Of a stretch of DNA of 8,577 nt, positions 1-5,298 are shown piece by piece. Below the pieces are notes generated by a model, which was not told the origin of the DNA, searched no databases, and saw only the letters and a program-made list of their open reading frames with translations. The translations under genes and the position numbers were made by a program. Each line of letters opens with the position of its first letter. Position 1 is the first letter of the stretch. Origin of the DNA: UBA6901 sp035256085 (lineage in GTDB: Bacteria > Pseudomonadota > Gammaproteobacteria > Acidiferrobacterales > UBA6901); NCBI GenBank assembly GCA_035256085.1, contig DATEYP010000023.1:1-8577 (forward strand), given 5' to 3'.

Positions 1-1
1 G

Positions 2-139
2 GCGGAACGCCCGCTGCGCACGGATGTGGAAAGCAACGCGCTCGCCGCGGCCTTCCGCGATCCGCGCTTCCCGCCGGTATCACCGCGCGAGTATCACGAG
101 ATTGAAGTCGAAGTAGCGCTGCTTTCTCCGATGCAGCCG
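2..139 (+). pseudogene. Inverted internal fragment of the same AMMECR1-domain protein
   Basis: On the plus strand, frame 2 encodes AERPLRTDVESN followed by NALAAAFRDPRFPPVSP and then an EIEVEVALLSP strand. This is the middle of an AMMECR1 domain: the family has an AAFxDPRFPP block, then an (E/D)xxVSxLSP strand, shortly after the GCIG motif. These residues would directly follow the minus-strand N-terminal piece ending GCIG, with only about three residues missing. They are on the wrong strand, so the gene is split head to head. There is no start codon or ribosome-binding site of its own, and the plus-strand frame then runs on antisense through the Memo-like gene as a spurious open frame. It is best read as a piece of the minus-strand gene turned around by a fold-back or inversion, not as a separate gene. 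Confidence 0.8.
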
Positions 140-291
140 CGCAGTGCTCCGGCACATGTCAGGGTGATAAAGGTGGCGCCGGGATCATTCAGCCATCCGG
201 TCTCATCAAAAGCCGGAGACGGAATGCCCAATTGTCTTGCGATTGCGCCACGCGCGATGGCAAGCAGCGTTTCCCCCCGGTCAGTGTGCAT
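94..291 (-). pseudogene. AmmeMemoRadiSam system protein A (AMMECR1 domain), N-terminal part only, broken by an inversion junction
   Basis: The first 55 residues are a recognisable AMMECR1-domain N-terminus: an opening helix (GETLLAIARGAIARQLG, about 6-22), then GATFITL and the family hallmark LRGCIG (about 50-55). After that glycine, at about base 127, the frame gives ten residues unrelated to the family and stops at 94-96. The expected continuation lies on the opposite strand at 2-139. The ATG at 291 is preceded by a GAGGAG ribosome-binding site 7 bases upstream and overlaps the stop of the Memo-like gene by 11 bases, so the two are translationally coupled. AMMECR1 proteins occur with Memo and a radical SAM protein in the AmmeMemoRadiSam set, whose biochemical role I do not know to be settled. 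The radical SAM partner is not in the window and could lie to the left. Identity is confident. Whether the break is biological or technical is open. Confidence 0.85.
124..139. other. Inversion/fold-back junction inside the AMMECR1 gene
   Basis: Bases 127-138 read GCIG on the minus strand (native N-terminal piece). Bases 125-139 read SPMQP on the plus strand, a plausible continuation of the LLSP strand of the inverted piece. Both readings look native across about 9-11 bases (ccgatgcagcc and its complement). This suggests that a short inverted microhomology in the original gene was the switch point. The exact breakpoint cannot be fixed without an intact homologue. Confidence 0.6.
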
Positions 292-1099
292 GTCCAGACT
301 CCTCGGTGAAGGCAAAGGCGGCATAGCCCACCACGCGTTCGCGATCACCGGCGGTATCGCCGGAGTTGCGCAGGTCGAGCAGATGCGGCCGCAAACGATG
401 ATGTCGCGCCGCGAGCAGCAGGCCGTTCAGCGGCGTCGCACCACAGGCTTGTTCATGGTTGTCGAGCGGCTGGAGCCGGGCAATCGCCGCGCAGGTCGAG
501 CCGTCGATTTGTTGCGCTGCCCGATACGGCAGGTAATGCGACAGGTCGGAACTCACCACGAACAAGGTTTCCGGTCCACCCCACAGGGCCTCGATCACTT
601 CGGCCACGTCGTCGGCCGTGGCATCGCCAACGGCCAGCGGAACGAGTTGAAAATCACCGAGCACCGTTTGCAGAAACGGAAGTTGCACCTCGAGGGAATG
701 CTCCAGTGCGTGCGCGGCCGGGCTGGTCGTAACCTGGCGAAGCGTAACAATCCGGTTGATCGCGTCGCGGTCGACCGGAATCCGGCCCAGCGGCGTCTCA
801 AACGCGTGTGTACCGGGCAGGGCCAGCCCCCGCACCGGGACGCGATGCACGGGTCCAAGCAGTACAATGCGCCGGATTTTGCCGCGCAGTGGCCGTAATT
901 GCGCGTAGCCGGTGGCGGCCACCGGCCCGGAGTAGACGTATCCGGCATGCGGGACGATCAGCGCTTTGGGCGCGCCGTCTGGCGATACCGGTTTTGCCGC
1001 CGCGAGCAGTGTCTGGACATCGCGCGCCAGCGCCACGGCATCGCCGGGATAAAATAGTCCGGCGACCGCCGCTGCCCGTGTGTCCGCGGTTGCCCGCAT
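281..1099 (-). CDS. AmmeMemoRadiSam system protein B (Memo-like protein)
   Basis: A 272-residue Memo-family protein, complete and of usual family length. From the N-terminus one sees AAVAGLFYPGD (10-20), IVPHAGYVYSG (48-58), LGPVH (81-85), ALEHSLEVQLPFL (131-143), VSSDLSHY (182-189) and ACGATPLNG (218-226). H51, H85, D185, H188 and C219 match the pocket residues of human MEMO1, where a metal (iron or copper has been proposed) is bound, so the site looks intact. The family resembles class III extradiol dioxygenases, but its reaction in bacteria is not settled. The frame is open to 1207, but the ATG at 1099 was chosen because family similarity starts there and a GGGA lies 8 bases upstream; the extension reads through promoter-like AT-rich DNA. 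Its last 11 bases overlap the AMMECR1-domain gene, so A and B form one operon, transcribed B then A. No signal peptide, hence cytoplasmic. Confidence 0.93.
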   Translation of the reverse strand: MRATADTRAAAVAGLFYPGDAVALARDVQTLLAAAKPVSPDGAPKALIVPHAGYVYSGPVAATGYAQLRPLRGKIRRIVLLGPVHRVPVRGLALPGTHAFETPLGRIPVDRDAINRIVTLRQVTTSPAAHALEHSLEVQLPFLQTVLGDFQLVPLAVGDATADDVAEVIEALWGGPETLFVVSSDLSHYLPYRAAQQIDGSTCAAIARLQPLDNHEQACGATPLNGLLLAARHHRLRPHLLDLRNSGDTAGDRERVVGYAAFAFTEESGHAH

Positions 1100-1154
1100 A
1101 AGAACATTCCCGTTAATTCCTAATTTGTTATAAATGGGGGAGTAGCTGATCGGA

Positions 1155-1176
1155 TGCAAGGGTGCGCATGCTTGCA
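1155..1176. promoter_or_regulatory. Dyad tgcaag-N10-cttgca between divergent genes, possible operator
   Basis: A perfect 6-base inverted repeat with a 10-base spacer lies between the Memo-like gene (minus) and the DUF3617 gene (plus). Its right half overlaps the proposed -35 of the DUF3617 promoter, a position suited to a repressor site. It may equally be chance: no regulator gene is adjacent and only one such site is seen. Confidence 0.25.
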
Positions 1177-1200
1177 AATGCGCTAGGCACATAGGATAGT
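1172..1200 (+). promoter_or_regulatory. Putative sigma70-type promoter of the DUF3617 gene
   Basis: ttgcaa (1172-1177), a 17-base spacer and gatagt (1195-1200) form a moderate match to the sigma70 consensus (4 of 6 at each box). It would start transcription near 1207, leaving a leader of about 54 bases before the ATG at 1261. For the opposite gene only an AT-rich tataac (minus strand, about 1130) is seen, without a well-spaced -35. Confidence 0.35.
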
Positions 1201-1260
1201 TTCCCAAAACCGCGCAACGGTTACGGGCAAATGAACATCGAAAACATTACTGGAGAAGCC

Positions 1261-1701
1261 ATGTCGATTCGTAAAATGATATTCCTGACCATGTTCCTCA
1301 CCGGTGGGATCGGAACGGTGTTCGCGGCGGGGCCGAACTTCAAGGAAGGAGAGTGGGGTGTGAGTTACCAGATGGAGGTAGTGGGCATGCCGTTCCCGAT
1401 GCCGCCGATCACGGCCAGGAAAACCATGTGCCTCGACAAGAACAACTATATCCCGGACAACTCCCAGCAGGGTCAGGAATGCAAGATCAGCGACCGGAAG
1501 GTGGCAGGAAATACCGTAACCTGGACCATGCGCTGCCAGGCACAGGAAAGGACGATCGAGGGGCATGGCAAGATCACCTATAAGGGTGATCGTTACGATG
1601 GCGTGATGGACGCTAAACTTGTTTCTGTCGACAACTCGGGCCCGGCGGTTGGCTACAAATACACCATGCAAGGTCAGCGCCTGGGTGCCTGTGGTAAGTA
1701 G
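1261..1701 (+). CDS. DUF3617-family secreted protein
   Basis: A 146-residue protein with an N-terminal signal peptide (MSIRK, hydrophobic 7-20, cleavage probably after FA or FAA at 22-23), so it is exported to the periplasm. The mature part has the DUF3617 pattern: FKEGEW (27-32), a strand with Met-rich VVGMPFPMPP (40-49), KTMCLDKN, QGQECKI (71-76), GNTVTWTMRC (83-92), GHGKITYKGD and a C-terminal GACGK. Cysteines at 57, 74, 92 and 144 could form two disulfides. The family has no established function known to me. The ATG at 1261 is preferred over the in-frame ATG at 1231 because it has GGAGA 5 bases upstream and starts directly with the signal peptide. The gene stands alone: the divergent Memo-like gene is upstream, and a palindromic repeat begins at its stop codon, perhaps serving as its terminator. 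Confidence 0.88.
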   Translation: MSIRKMIFLTMFLTGGIGTVFAAGPNFKEGEWGVSYQMEVVGMPFPMPPITARKTMCLDKNNYIPDNSQQGQECKISDRKVAGNTVTWTMRCQAQERTIEGHGKITYKGDRYDGVMDAKLVSVDNSGPAVGYKYTMQGQRLGACGK

Positions 1702-1859
1702 AAAAAGCAGTCAGCCGCAGATGAACGCAGATAAGCGCGGATATTCAACGCACTGCCGGTATTCGTCAGATCACCAAAAGGGTGTATGACCTGGGTACAT
1801 CAATGACATGATTCATTTGCATTTATCTGCGTTCATCTGCGGCTAAACCCGTTCTTAGG
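1701..1859. repeat. Palindromic MITE-like element, copy 1
   Basis: The core 1713-1844 (132 bases) is bounded by perfect 20-base inverted repeats, agccgcagatgaacgcagat and its complement. Similarity to copy 2 extends outward to 1701 and 1859 (159 bases, 21 mismatches counted by eye, no gaps). The left arm is built of three 10-base units (cgcagatgaa, cgcagataag, cgcggatatt). No coding frame is evident. It starts at the last base of the DUF3617 stop codon, and its RNA could fold into a long hairpin, so it may act as a transcription terminator. Whether it is a transposase-mobilised MITE or another dispersed palindromic repeat cannot be told here; no clear target duplication is seen. Confidence 0.8.
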
Positions 1860-2025
1860 TTGAAGGAACCGCCATGGCGGCAGGAATATGGGGGCAGCGG
1901 GCCGATAACCCAACCAGACGGCGGGTAATCGGAAATGTTACAGGGGATTATAACGCAGAGAGTGTGTGCCCGCCCGTTTGATGGGCGATTCTATTGCCTG
2001 TAAGCGGTTACAAGGTATCAACCTG
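1860..2025. other. Unique spacer between the two palindromic elements
   Basis: 166 bases with no supportable gene. They contain a perfect 12-base palindrome ccgccatggcgg (1869-1880), an inverted repeat cgccc-N7-gggcg (1971-1987) and tgtaa-gcgg-ttaca (1999-2012). None can be assigned a role. The right end, tcaacctgg before copy 2, resembles the complement of the aggttga found just outside copy 1. This hints that the element's inverted ends may extend slightly further than the 159-base unit. Confidence 0.4.
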
Positions 2026-2184
2026 GAAAAAGCAGTCAGCCGCAGATGAACGCAGATAAACGCGGATATTCAATGCGCTGCCCGTATTCGCCAGCCCACC
2101 AAAAGGGTGAATGGTCTCGGCGCATAAACGGCATGAATCATTTGCGTTAATCTGCGTTCATCTGCGGCTAAAGCCGTTTTTAGG
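2026..2184. repeat. Palindromic MITE-like element, copy 2
   Basis: Same element as copy 1 in the same orientation, 325 bases downstream. The core 2038-2169 is again exactly 132 bases with the same 20-base perfect terminal inverted repeats. The arm units are cgcagatgaa, cgcagataaa, cgcggatatt (2041-2070). The inverted symmetry continues imperfectly for about 15 further bases inside each arm. Divergence from copy 1 is concentrated in the middle (1750-1815 against 2075-2140), while both arms are nearly unchanged, so the arms look constrained. Confidence 0.8.
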
Positions 2185-2354
2185 ATCAACCCTATCCCCG
2201 GACTATTTTGTTGCCGATGTCATCGACCGCTCAGCGCAGCTCCTGTTCGGGCCACCCTGAACACAATAATGGTACCGTCGGTATTCGGTATTTAGTATCG
2301 CATCACACCAGGCAAGTGAACCGGCGTTCAGACCGGCCGTATCAACCGGTCTGA
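2185..2354. other. Intergenic stretch between copy 2 and the flavoprotein operon end
   Basis: 170 bases without a gene on either strand. The only clear structure is the hairpin at 2328-2354, listed separately. Together with the two repeats and their spacer, it makes up the 653-base gene-free gap after the DUF3617 gene. Confidence 0.6.
2328..2354 (-). terminator. Hairpin immediately after the flavoprotein stop codon
   Basis: A perfect 9-base inverted repeat (tcagaccgg and ccggtctga) with a 9-base loop starts directly next to the stop codon of the minus-strand flavoprotein gene. It is positioned to end or stabilise the operon mRNA. No T-run follows on the minus strand, so it is not a textbook intrinsic terminator. 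Confidence 0.45.
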
Positions 2355-3506
2355 TCAGGATGGCAGCGGCGGTTGCTGGCGGTGCAGAAACCAGCGGTCG
2401 ATGACCACATGGCGGGCGAACCAGCCGCGGCGCAACAGCCAGTGTGCGAGTGTTTCCTTGAACCGCTGCACAAAGCGCCCGGGTGCTGCCGGGGTTTCGC
2501 CCTGCAGGCGCTCGCCGAAGCGCGCGGTGAGTTGCGCGACATACGGCTCGAGTTGCGCGCGCTGGTACCGGTTCGACGGGCTCACGGCAGGGTTGCCGTG
2601 CGCGGCAAGAATGGCGTCGGCGGCGAGTATGGCGGACTCGATCGCCGGGCGAATGCCCTCGCCACTCTGCGGATAGGCGAGACCGGCGGCGTCGCCGATG
2701 AGCAGCAGGCCGTCGTCCACGAGCTGGCGCGGCGCCAACGGATAGAGCAGGTAGGCGTGCCCGTGAAACTTGCCCGGAATATCGGCGGGGATACGGCCCT
2801 GCTGCTTGAGGCCTTCACAGAAGGCGCTGACGTGTTCGGCAAGCCTGTGATTGTCTTCGCGCCCGAGACCGATGTTCAGGAAATTGCCCTTGCGGAATAT
2901 CCAGCCGTAACCCTTGAGGTCGGCGCAGAAATAAAGTTCGGGCCGATCCTCGGCCACGTTGCAGGCGCGCTGTTGCGCCGCGCTCATTTCAAACTCGATT
3001 TCCTGGGCGGCAATTATTTTTTCATCGGCCCCGAGGTTGGCGCCGAGATAGCGCGCCACCGGGCAGAAGTGCCCGCCCGCACCGACCACCAGCGGCGCGT
3101 GCAGCTTGCCGTTCACCACCCAGCCGTCGCCCTCGTGCTTGAGGCTCTTGAGCGGCTCGCCCAGCACCACACGCGCGCCGCAGCGCTGCAAGAGGTAGTC
3201 GTCGAACTCGAAACGGCGGATGCCGTAACTCACCGTTGTGCCGTATTCGGTATGCACTTCATCGCCGCCGATGGTACCAGTTACGAAGCGCCGAATCGGC
3301 TGAAAGACCCGGCCCTGTGCATAGTCTGCGGTATCGAGCTTGAGCGTTTCGACCACGGCCGGCGTGATCCAGCCGGCACAGGTCTTGTCGCGTGGAAACG
3401 TTTTCTTGTCGAGAATCAGCACATCGAGGCCGGCGGCCTTGAGCTTCCACGCCAGGGTCGTGCCGGCCGGACCGCCGCCGACGATCAGGACGTCACAGGA
3501 TTCCAT
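2355..3506 (-). CDS. Geranylgeranyl-reductase-family FAD-dependent oxidoreductase
   Basis: A 383-residue flavoprotein. An N-terminal Rossmann motif (VLIVGGGPAG, 6-15) and acidic D33 at the end of strand 2 bind FAD. The family's KTCAGW motif (41-46, compare K-x-C-G-G) follows, then GAGG (142-145), YGWIFRKG with LNIGLG (200-215), and the second FAD motif LLIGDAAGLAYPQSGEGI (268-285). This is the order seen in geranylgeranyl reductases and related enzymes that reduce isolated C=C bonds in prenyl or lipid chains. The substrate is unknown. The ATG at 3506 has AAGGAAAAG just upstream, and the Rossmann fold begins four residues in; the open frame to 3557 lies inside the upstream gene and was not used. 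It overlaps the CFA-synthase-type gene by 22 bases, so the two are co-translated and likely act on the same lipid. It could be a prenyl reductase, but the partner favours fatty acyl chains. Confidence 0.85.
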   Translation of the reverse strand: MESCDVLIVGGGPAGTTLAWKLKAAGLDVLILDKKTFPRDKTCAGWITPAVVETLKLDTADYAQGRVFQPIRRFVTGTIGGDEVHTEYGTTVSYGIRRFEFDDYLLQRCGARVVLGEPLKSLKHEGDGWVVNGKLHAPLVVGAGGHFCPVARYLGANLGADEKIIAAQEIEFEMSAAQQRACNVAEDRPELYFCADLKGYGWIFRKGNFLNIGLGREDNHRLAEHVSAFCEGLKQQGRIPADIPGKFHGHAYLLYPLAPRQLVDDGLLLIGDAAGLAYPQSGEGIRPAIESAILAADAILAAHGNPAVSPSNRYQRAQLEPYVAQLTARFGERLQGETPAAPGRFVQRFKETLAHWLLRRGWFARHVVIDRWFLHRQQPPLPS

Positions 3507-4810
3507 GTCTTTTCCTTGTTGCTGCACGGGTCGTTGTACAGGCGCCAGCGCGTCCACGGCACGTCGTTGCAGGCCCCATTCGAAAACACCACCTGGAAAA
3601 GCTGCAGGTCACTGGCGGTGAAGGATGCCATGGAGCCGGCAAGATACAGACGCCAGGCACGCACAAAGGCTGGGTCGGTGATGGCCTCGATCTTGTCGAC
3701 ATTCGCTTCAAAGCGTTCCAGCCAGTGCGCCAGGGTCCGGGCATAGTGCAGGCGCAGGTTCTCGACATCCAGCACCGAGAAGGTATTCGGCTCAAAGATC
3801 TGCATCATCTCGCTGAGACACGGCGGATGGGCACCGGGAAAAATGCGCCGCTCGATCCAGGCGCTCATGGTGCCGGGGCGATTGCGTCCGATGGAATGAA
3901 TCAATCCGCGCCCGTGCTCGTGCAGCGCCTTTTTCGCCACGGCGCCGAGCATCGGATAGTTGTCCACGCCCACATGTTCAAGCATGCCGACCGACACGAA
4001 CGCGTCGTACTGGCCGCGAATGTTGCGGTAGTCATCCTCGATGTACTCGACGCGACCGATAAGCCCTTCCTGCCGGGCGCGATCGCGCGCATAGGCAAGC
4101 TGCTGACGCGAGATGTTGTAGGCCTTGACGGTGACGCCATAGTGTTTCGCCATGTGGCGCGCCAGCGCTCCCCAACCGCAACCGGCTTCGACCACGGTTT
4201 GCCCGGGTTTGAGCTCGAGCTTGCGGCACACGTGATCCATTTTCGCCACCTGCGCCTCTTCCAGGCTCAGGGTGGGGGAAGAAAAGTAGGCACAGGTGTA
4301 CACCATCTCGCTGTCCAGCCACAGCTTGTAGAAGTCGTTGCCGAGGTCGTAATGGTGATGGATGTTCTCGCGCGAGCCATCGAGCGTGTTGTGGCGCGGA
4401 CGATTGAGCCAGGCGTGCAGCACGCGCCGGAACAACCCGGGCCGCGGCGCGCGCGCGATGGCGCGATAAATGACTTCGAGGAACTCGACAAAATAACCTT
4501 CAACCTCGACGCGCCCGGCGGTGTATTCCTCGCCGAAATACAGTTCCGGGTGCAGGGCGAGACGCCGCAACGTGCCCGGGTCACGGATATGCACGTGCGC
4601 GACGGTAGGTTCCTGCGAGATACCGATCTCTTCTCCGTTCCAGAGTATAAATCGCACCGGCGGGTTGCCCGTGGCACGTAACAGCCAGCGCAACAGGCCG
4701 CGTTCCAGCGCAGTGGCGGCGCGCTGCGTTCCCGGCCCTGCCTCCTGCCGGGCCAACACGGGGGCGGTAATGCGTCGAATATCGCTGAGTCCGGTACGAT
4801 TCTGGCTCAT
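3485..4810 (-). CDS. Cyclopropane-fatty-acyl-phospholipid synthase family methyltransferase
   Basis: A 441-residue SAM-dependent enzyme of the CFA synthase family, about 60 residues longer than the E. coli enzyme through its N-terminus. The N-terminal domain (about 35-135) is followed by NIHHHYDLGNDFY (149-161), YTCAYFSS (171-178), the SAM-binding VEAGCGWGALA (207-217), SVGMLEHVG (273-281), LIHSIG (303-308), and HYARTLAHWLERF (355-367). C173, E278, H305, I307 and Y356 match the E. coli bicarbonate-site residues C139, E239, H266, I268 and Y317, so the methylene/methyl-transfer site is intact. It transfers a methyl group to the double bond of phospholipid acyl chains, giving a cyclopropane or, in relatives, a methyl branch or methylene group. 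It is cytoplasmic, working at the membrane surface. The ATG at 4810 has GGAGG 6 bases upstream. The coupled flavoprotein gene downstream suggests a follow-up reduction. The symbol cfa is withheld because the product may not be a cyclopropane. Confidence 0.92.
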   Translation of the reverse strand: MSQNRTGLSDIRRITAPVLARQEAGPGTQRAATALERGLLRWLLRATGNPPVRFILWNGEEIGISQEPTVAHVHIRDPGTLRRLALHPELYFGEEYTAGRVEVEGYFVEFLEVIYRAIARAPRPGLFRRVLHAWLNRPRHNTLDGSRENIHHHYDLGNDFYKLWLDSEMVYTCAYFSSPTLSLEEAQVAKMDHVCRKLELKPGQTVVEAGCGWGALARHMAKHYGVTVKAYNISRQQLAYARDRARQEGLIGRVEYIEDDYRNIRGQYDAFVSVGMLEHVGVDNYPMLGAVAKKALHEHGRGLIHSIGRNRPGTMSAWIERRIFPGAHPPCLSEMMQIFEPNTFSVLDVENLRLHYARTLAHWLERFEANVDKIEAITDPAFVRAWRLYLAGSMASFTASDLQLFQVVFSNGACNDVPWTRWRLYNDPCSNKEKTWNPVTS

Positions 4811-5050
4811 GCATCCTCCATTTCGGCGTAATGGCCCCGTTGTGGGCGCCCAGTTCTTCTGTTCTTCTGCGTTGCACGCTGGAGCAGCCTTCCCGGAATG
4901 CTGCTTGCCGGGATCGAACTCCGACTGAACAACTTCATCCTGCCACGCCCGCCCAGTGCCGGCAACTGACAGACAGGCTGCGGAATAAGGTTACCCCGGC
5001 ATGTCATGGTGCTGTCATGCAGGAAGGCTGTTTTCCCGGCACCGGGATGA

Positions 5051-5092
5051 ACCTTACTGGCTGGGATGAAGAAAAATCTTGATAAACGTCAA
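5051..5092 (-). promoter_or_regulatory. FNR/CRP-family box with a class II-spaced -10 for the methyltransferase operon
   Basis: ttgataaacgtcaa at 5079-5092 matches the FNR/Anr/Dnr/FixK half-site pattern TTGA-N6-TCAA, and the FNR consensus TTGAT-N4-ATCAA except for one base. On the minus strand a taaggt hexamer (5056-5051) lies where a -10 should be if the box is centred at -41.5. It agrees with TATAAT only at T1, A2 and T6. Transcription would begin near 5044, with a leader of about 234 bases. No similar -10 is found on the plus-strand side. This implies low-oxygen or redox control of the CFA-type operon. The box itself is clearer than the promoter. Confidence 0.45.
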
Positions 5093-5173
5093 TTAATGCA
5101 CTCAATCGGAGACGCGTTCCGGTGAGCAAACCAATCCAGCCGCCATGAGCTTTCCGCCAGGTGTAGCCAACAA

Positions 5174-5187
5174 ACCTGCTTGCAGGT
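5174..5187. promoter_or_regulatory. Palindrome acctgcttgcaggt upstream of the Mla-type operon
   Basis: A perfect 6-base inverted repeat around a tt centre, about 110 bases before the permease start. The symmetry and size suit a dimeric regulator or a small hairpin, but a single copy is weak evidence. Confidence 0.2.
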
Positions 5188-5247
5188 CGGCTTCTATTTT
5201 TGGACAGCAGAAGCGAGAATAGCGCCCTAAGCAATTTAGCAAGGGAA

Positions 5248-5270
5248 GGCGATTCTGGCCCTGGATCGCC
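5248..5270. promoter_or_regulatory. Dyad ggcgat-N11-atcgcc just before the permease gene
   Basis: A perfect 6-base inverted repeat ends 28 bases before the permease ATG. It could be an operator or a leader hairpin controlling translation. No regulator is encoded nearby to support either. Confidence 0.2.
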
Positions 5271-5298
5271 AGGTATCTGTTATTGTGCAGGCAAGACA

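Larger units (their letters stand above)
4811..5298. other. Divergent intergenic region between the lipid-modification operon and the Mla-type operon
   Basis: 488 bases without a convincing gene. They hold an FNR/CRP-like box (5079-5092), two tgtcatg direct repeats 11 bases apart (5002-5008 and 5013-5019), a small hairpin cccgg-ca-ccggg (5035-5046), a palindrome acctgc-tt-gcaggt (5174-5187) and the dyad ggcgat-N11-atcgcc (5248-5270). A 66-codon minus-strand frame ends with TGA overlapping the methyltransferase ATG; see the rejected list. No strong sigma70 promoter for the plus-strand operon was found. Confidence 0.5.

Noticed and set aside
26..898. 290-codon plus-strand open frame
   Set aside because: Only its first 38 codons are meaningful (inverted AMMECR1 fragment). 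The rest is antisense to the well-supported Memo-like gene.
1100..1207. 36-codon N-terminal extension of the Memo-like protein
   Set aside because: The sequence is unlike Memo proteins and covers the likely promoter region. The ATG at 1099 fits family length.
1183..1671. 162-codon minus-strand open frame opposite the DUF3617 gene
   Set aside because: The plus-strand reading has a signal peptide, a ribosome-binding site and family motifs; the antisense frame has none.
1701..2184. CRISPR-like reading of the two repeats
   Set aside because: Only two units of 159 bases, far longer than CRISPR repeats, with no array periodicity and no cas genes.
2373..3746. 457-codon plus-strand open frame antisense to the flavoprotein gene
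   Set aside because: It mirrors a gene with clear FAD motifs in GC-rich DNA, where long antisense frames are common. The protein resembles no family I recognise, and it runs across the end of one gene into another.
3725..4681. 318-codon plus-strand open frame antisense to the methyltransferase gene
   Set aside because: Same reason: the minus-strand reading has every CFA-synthase motif, and the antisense translation has no recognisable domain.
4807..5007. 66-codon minus-strand frame whose TGA overlaps the methyltransferase ATG by 4 bases, possible leader peptide
   Set aside because: No ribosome-binding site at its ATG and low-complexity Arg/Ser/Pro-rich content without a domain. The overlap alone can be chance. 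It would be worth revisiting only if conserved or seen in ribosome profiling.
5200..5298. 33-codon N-terminal extension of the permease from a TTG start
   Set aside because: The extra residues look like translated intergenic DNA and contain the 5248-5270 dyad. The STAS domain begins after the ATG at 5299.
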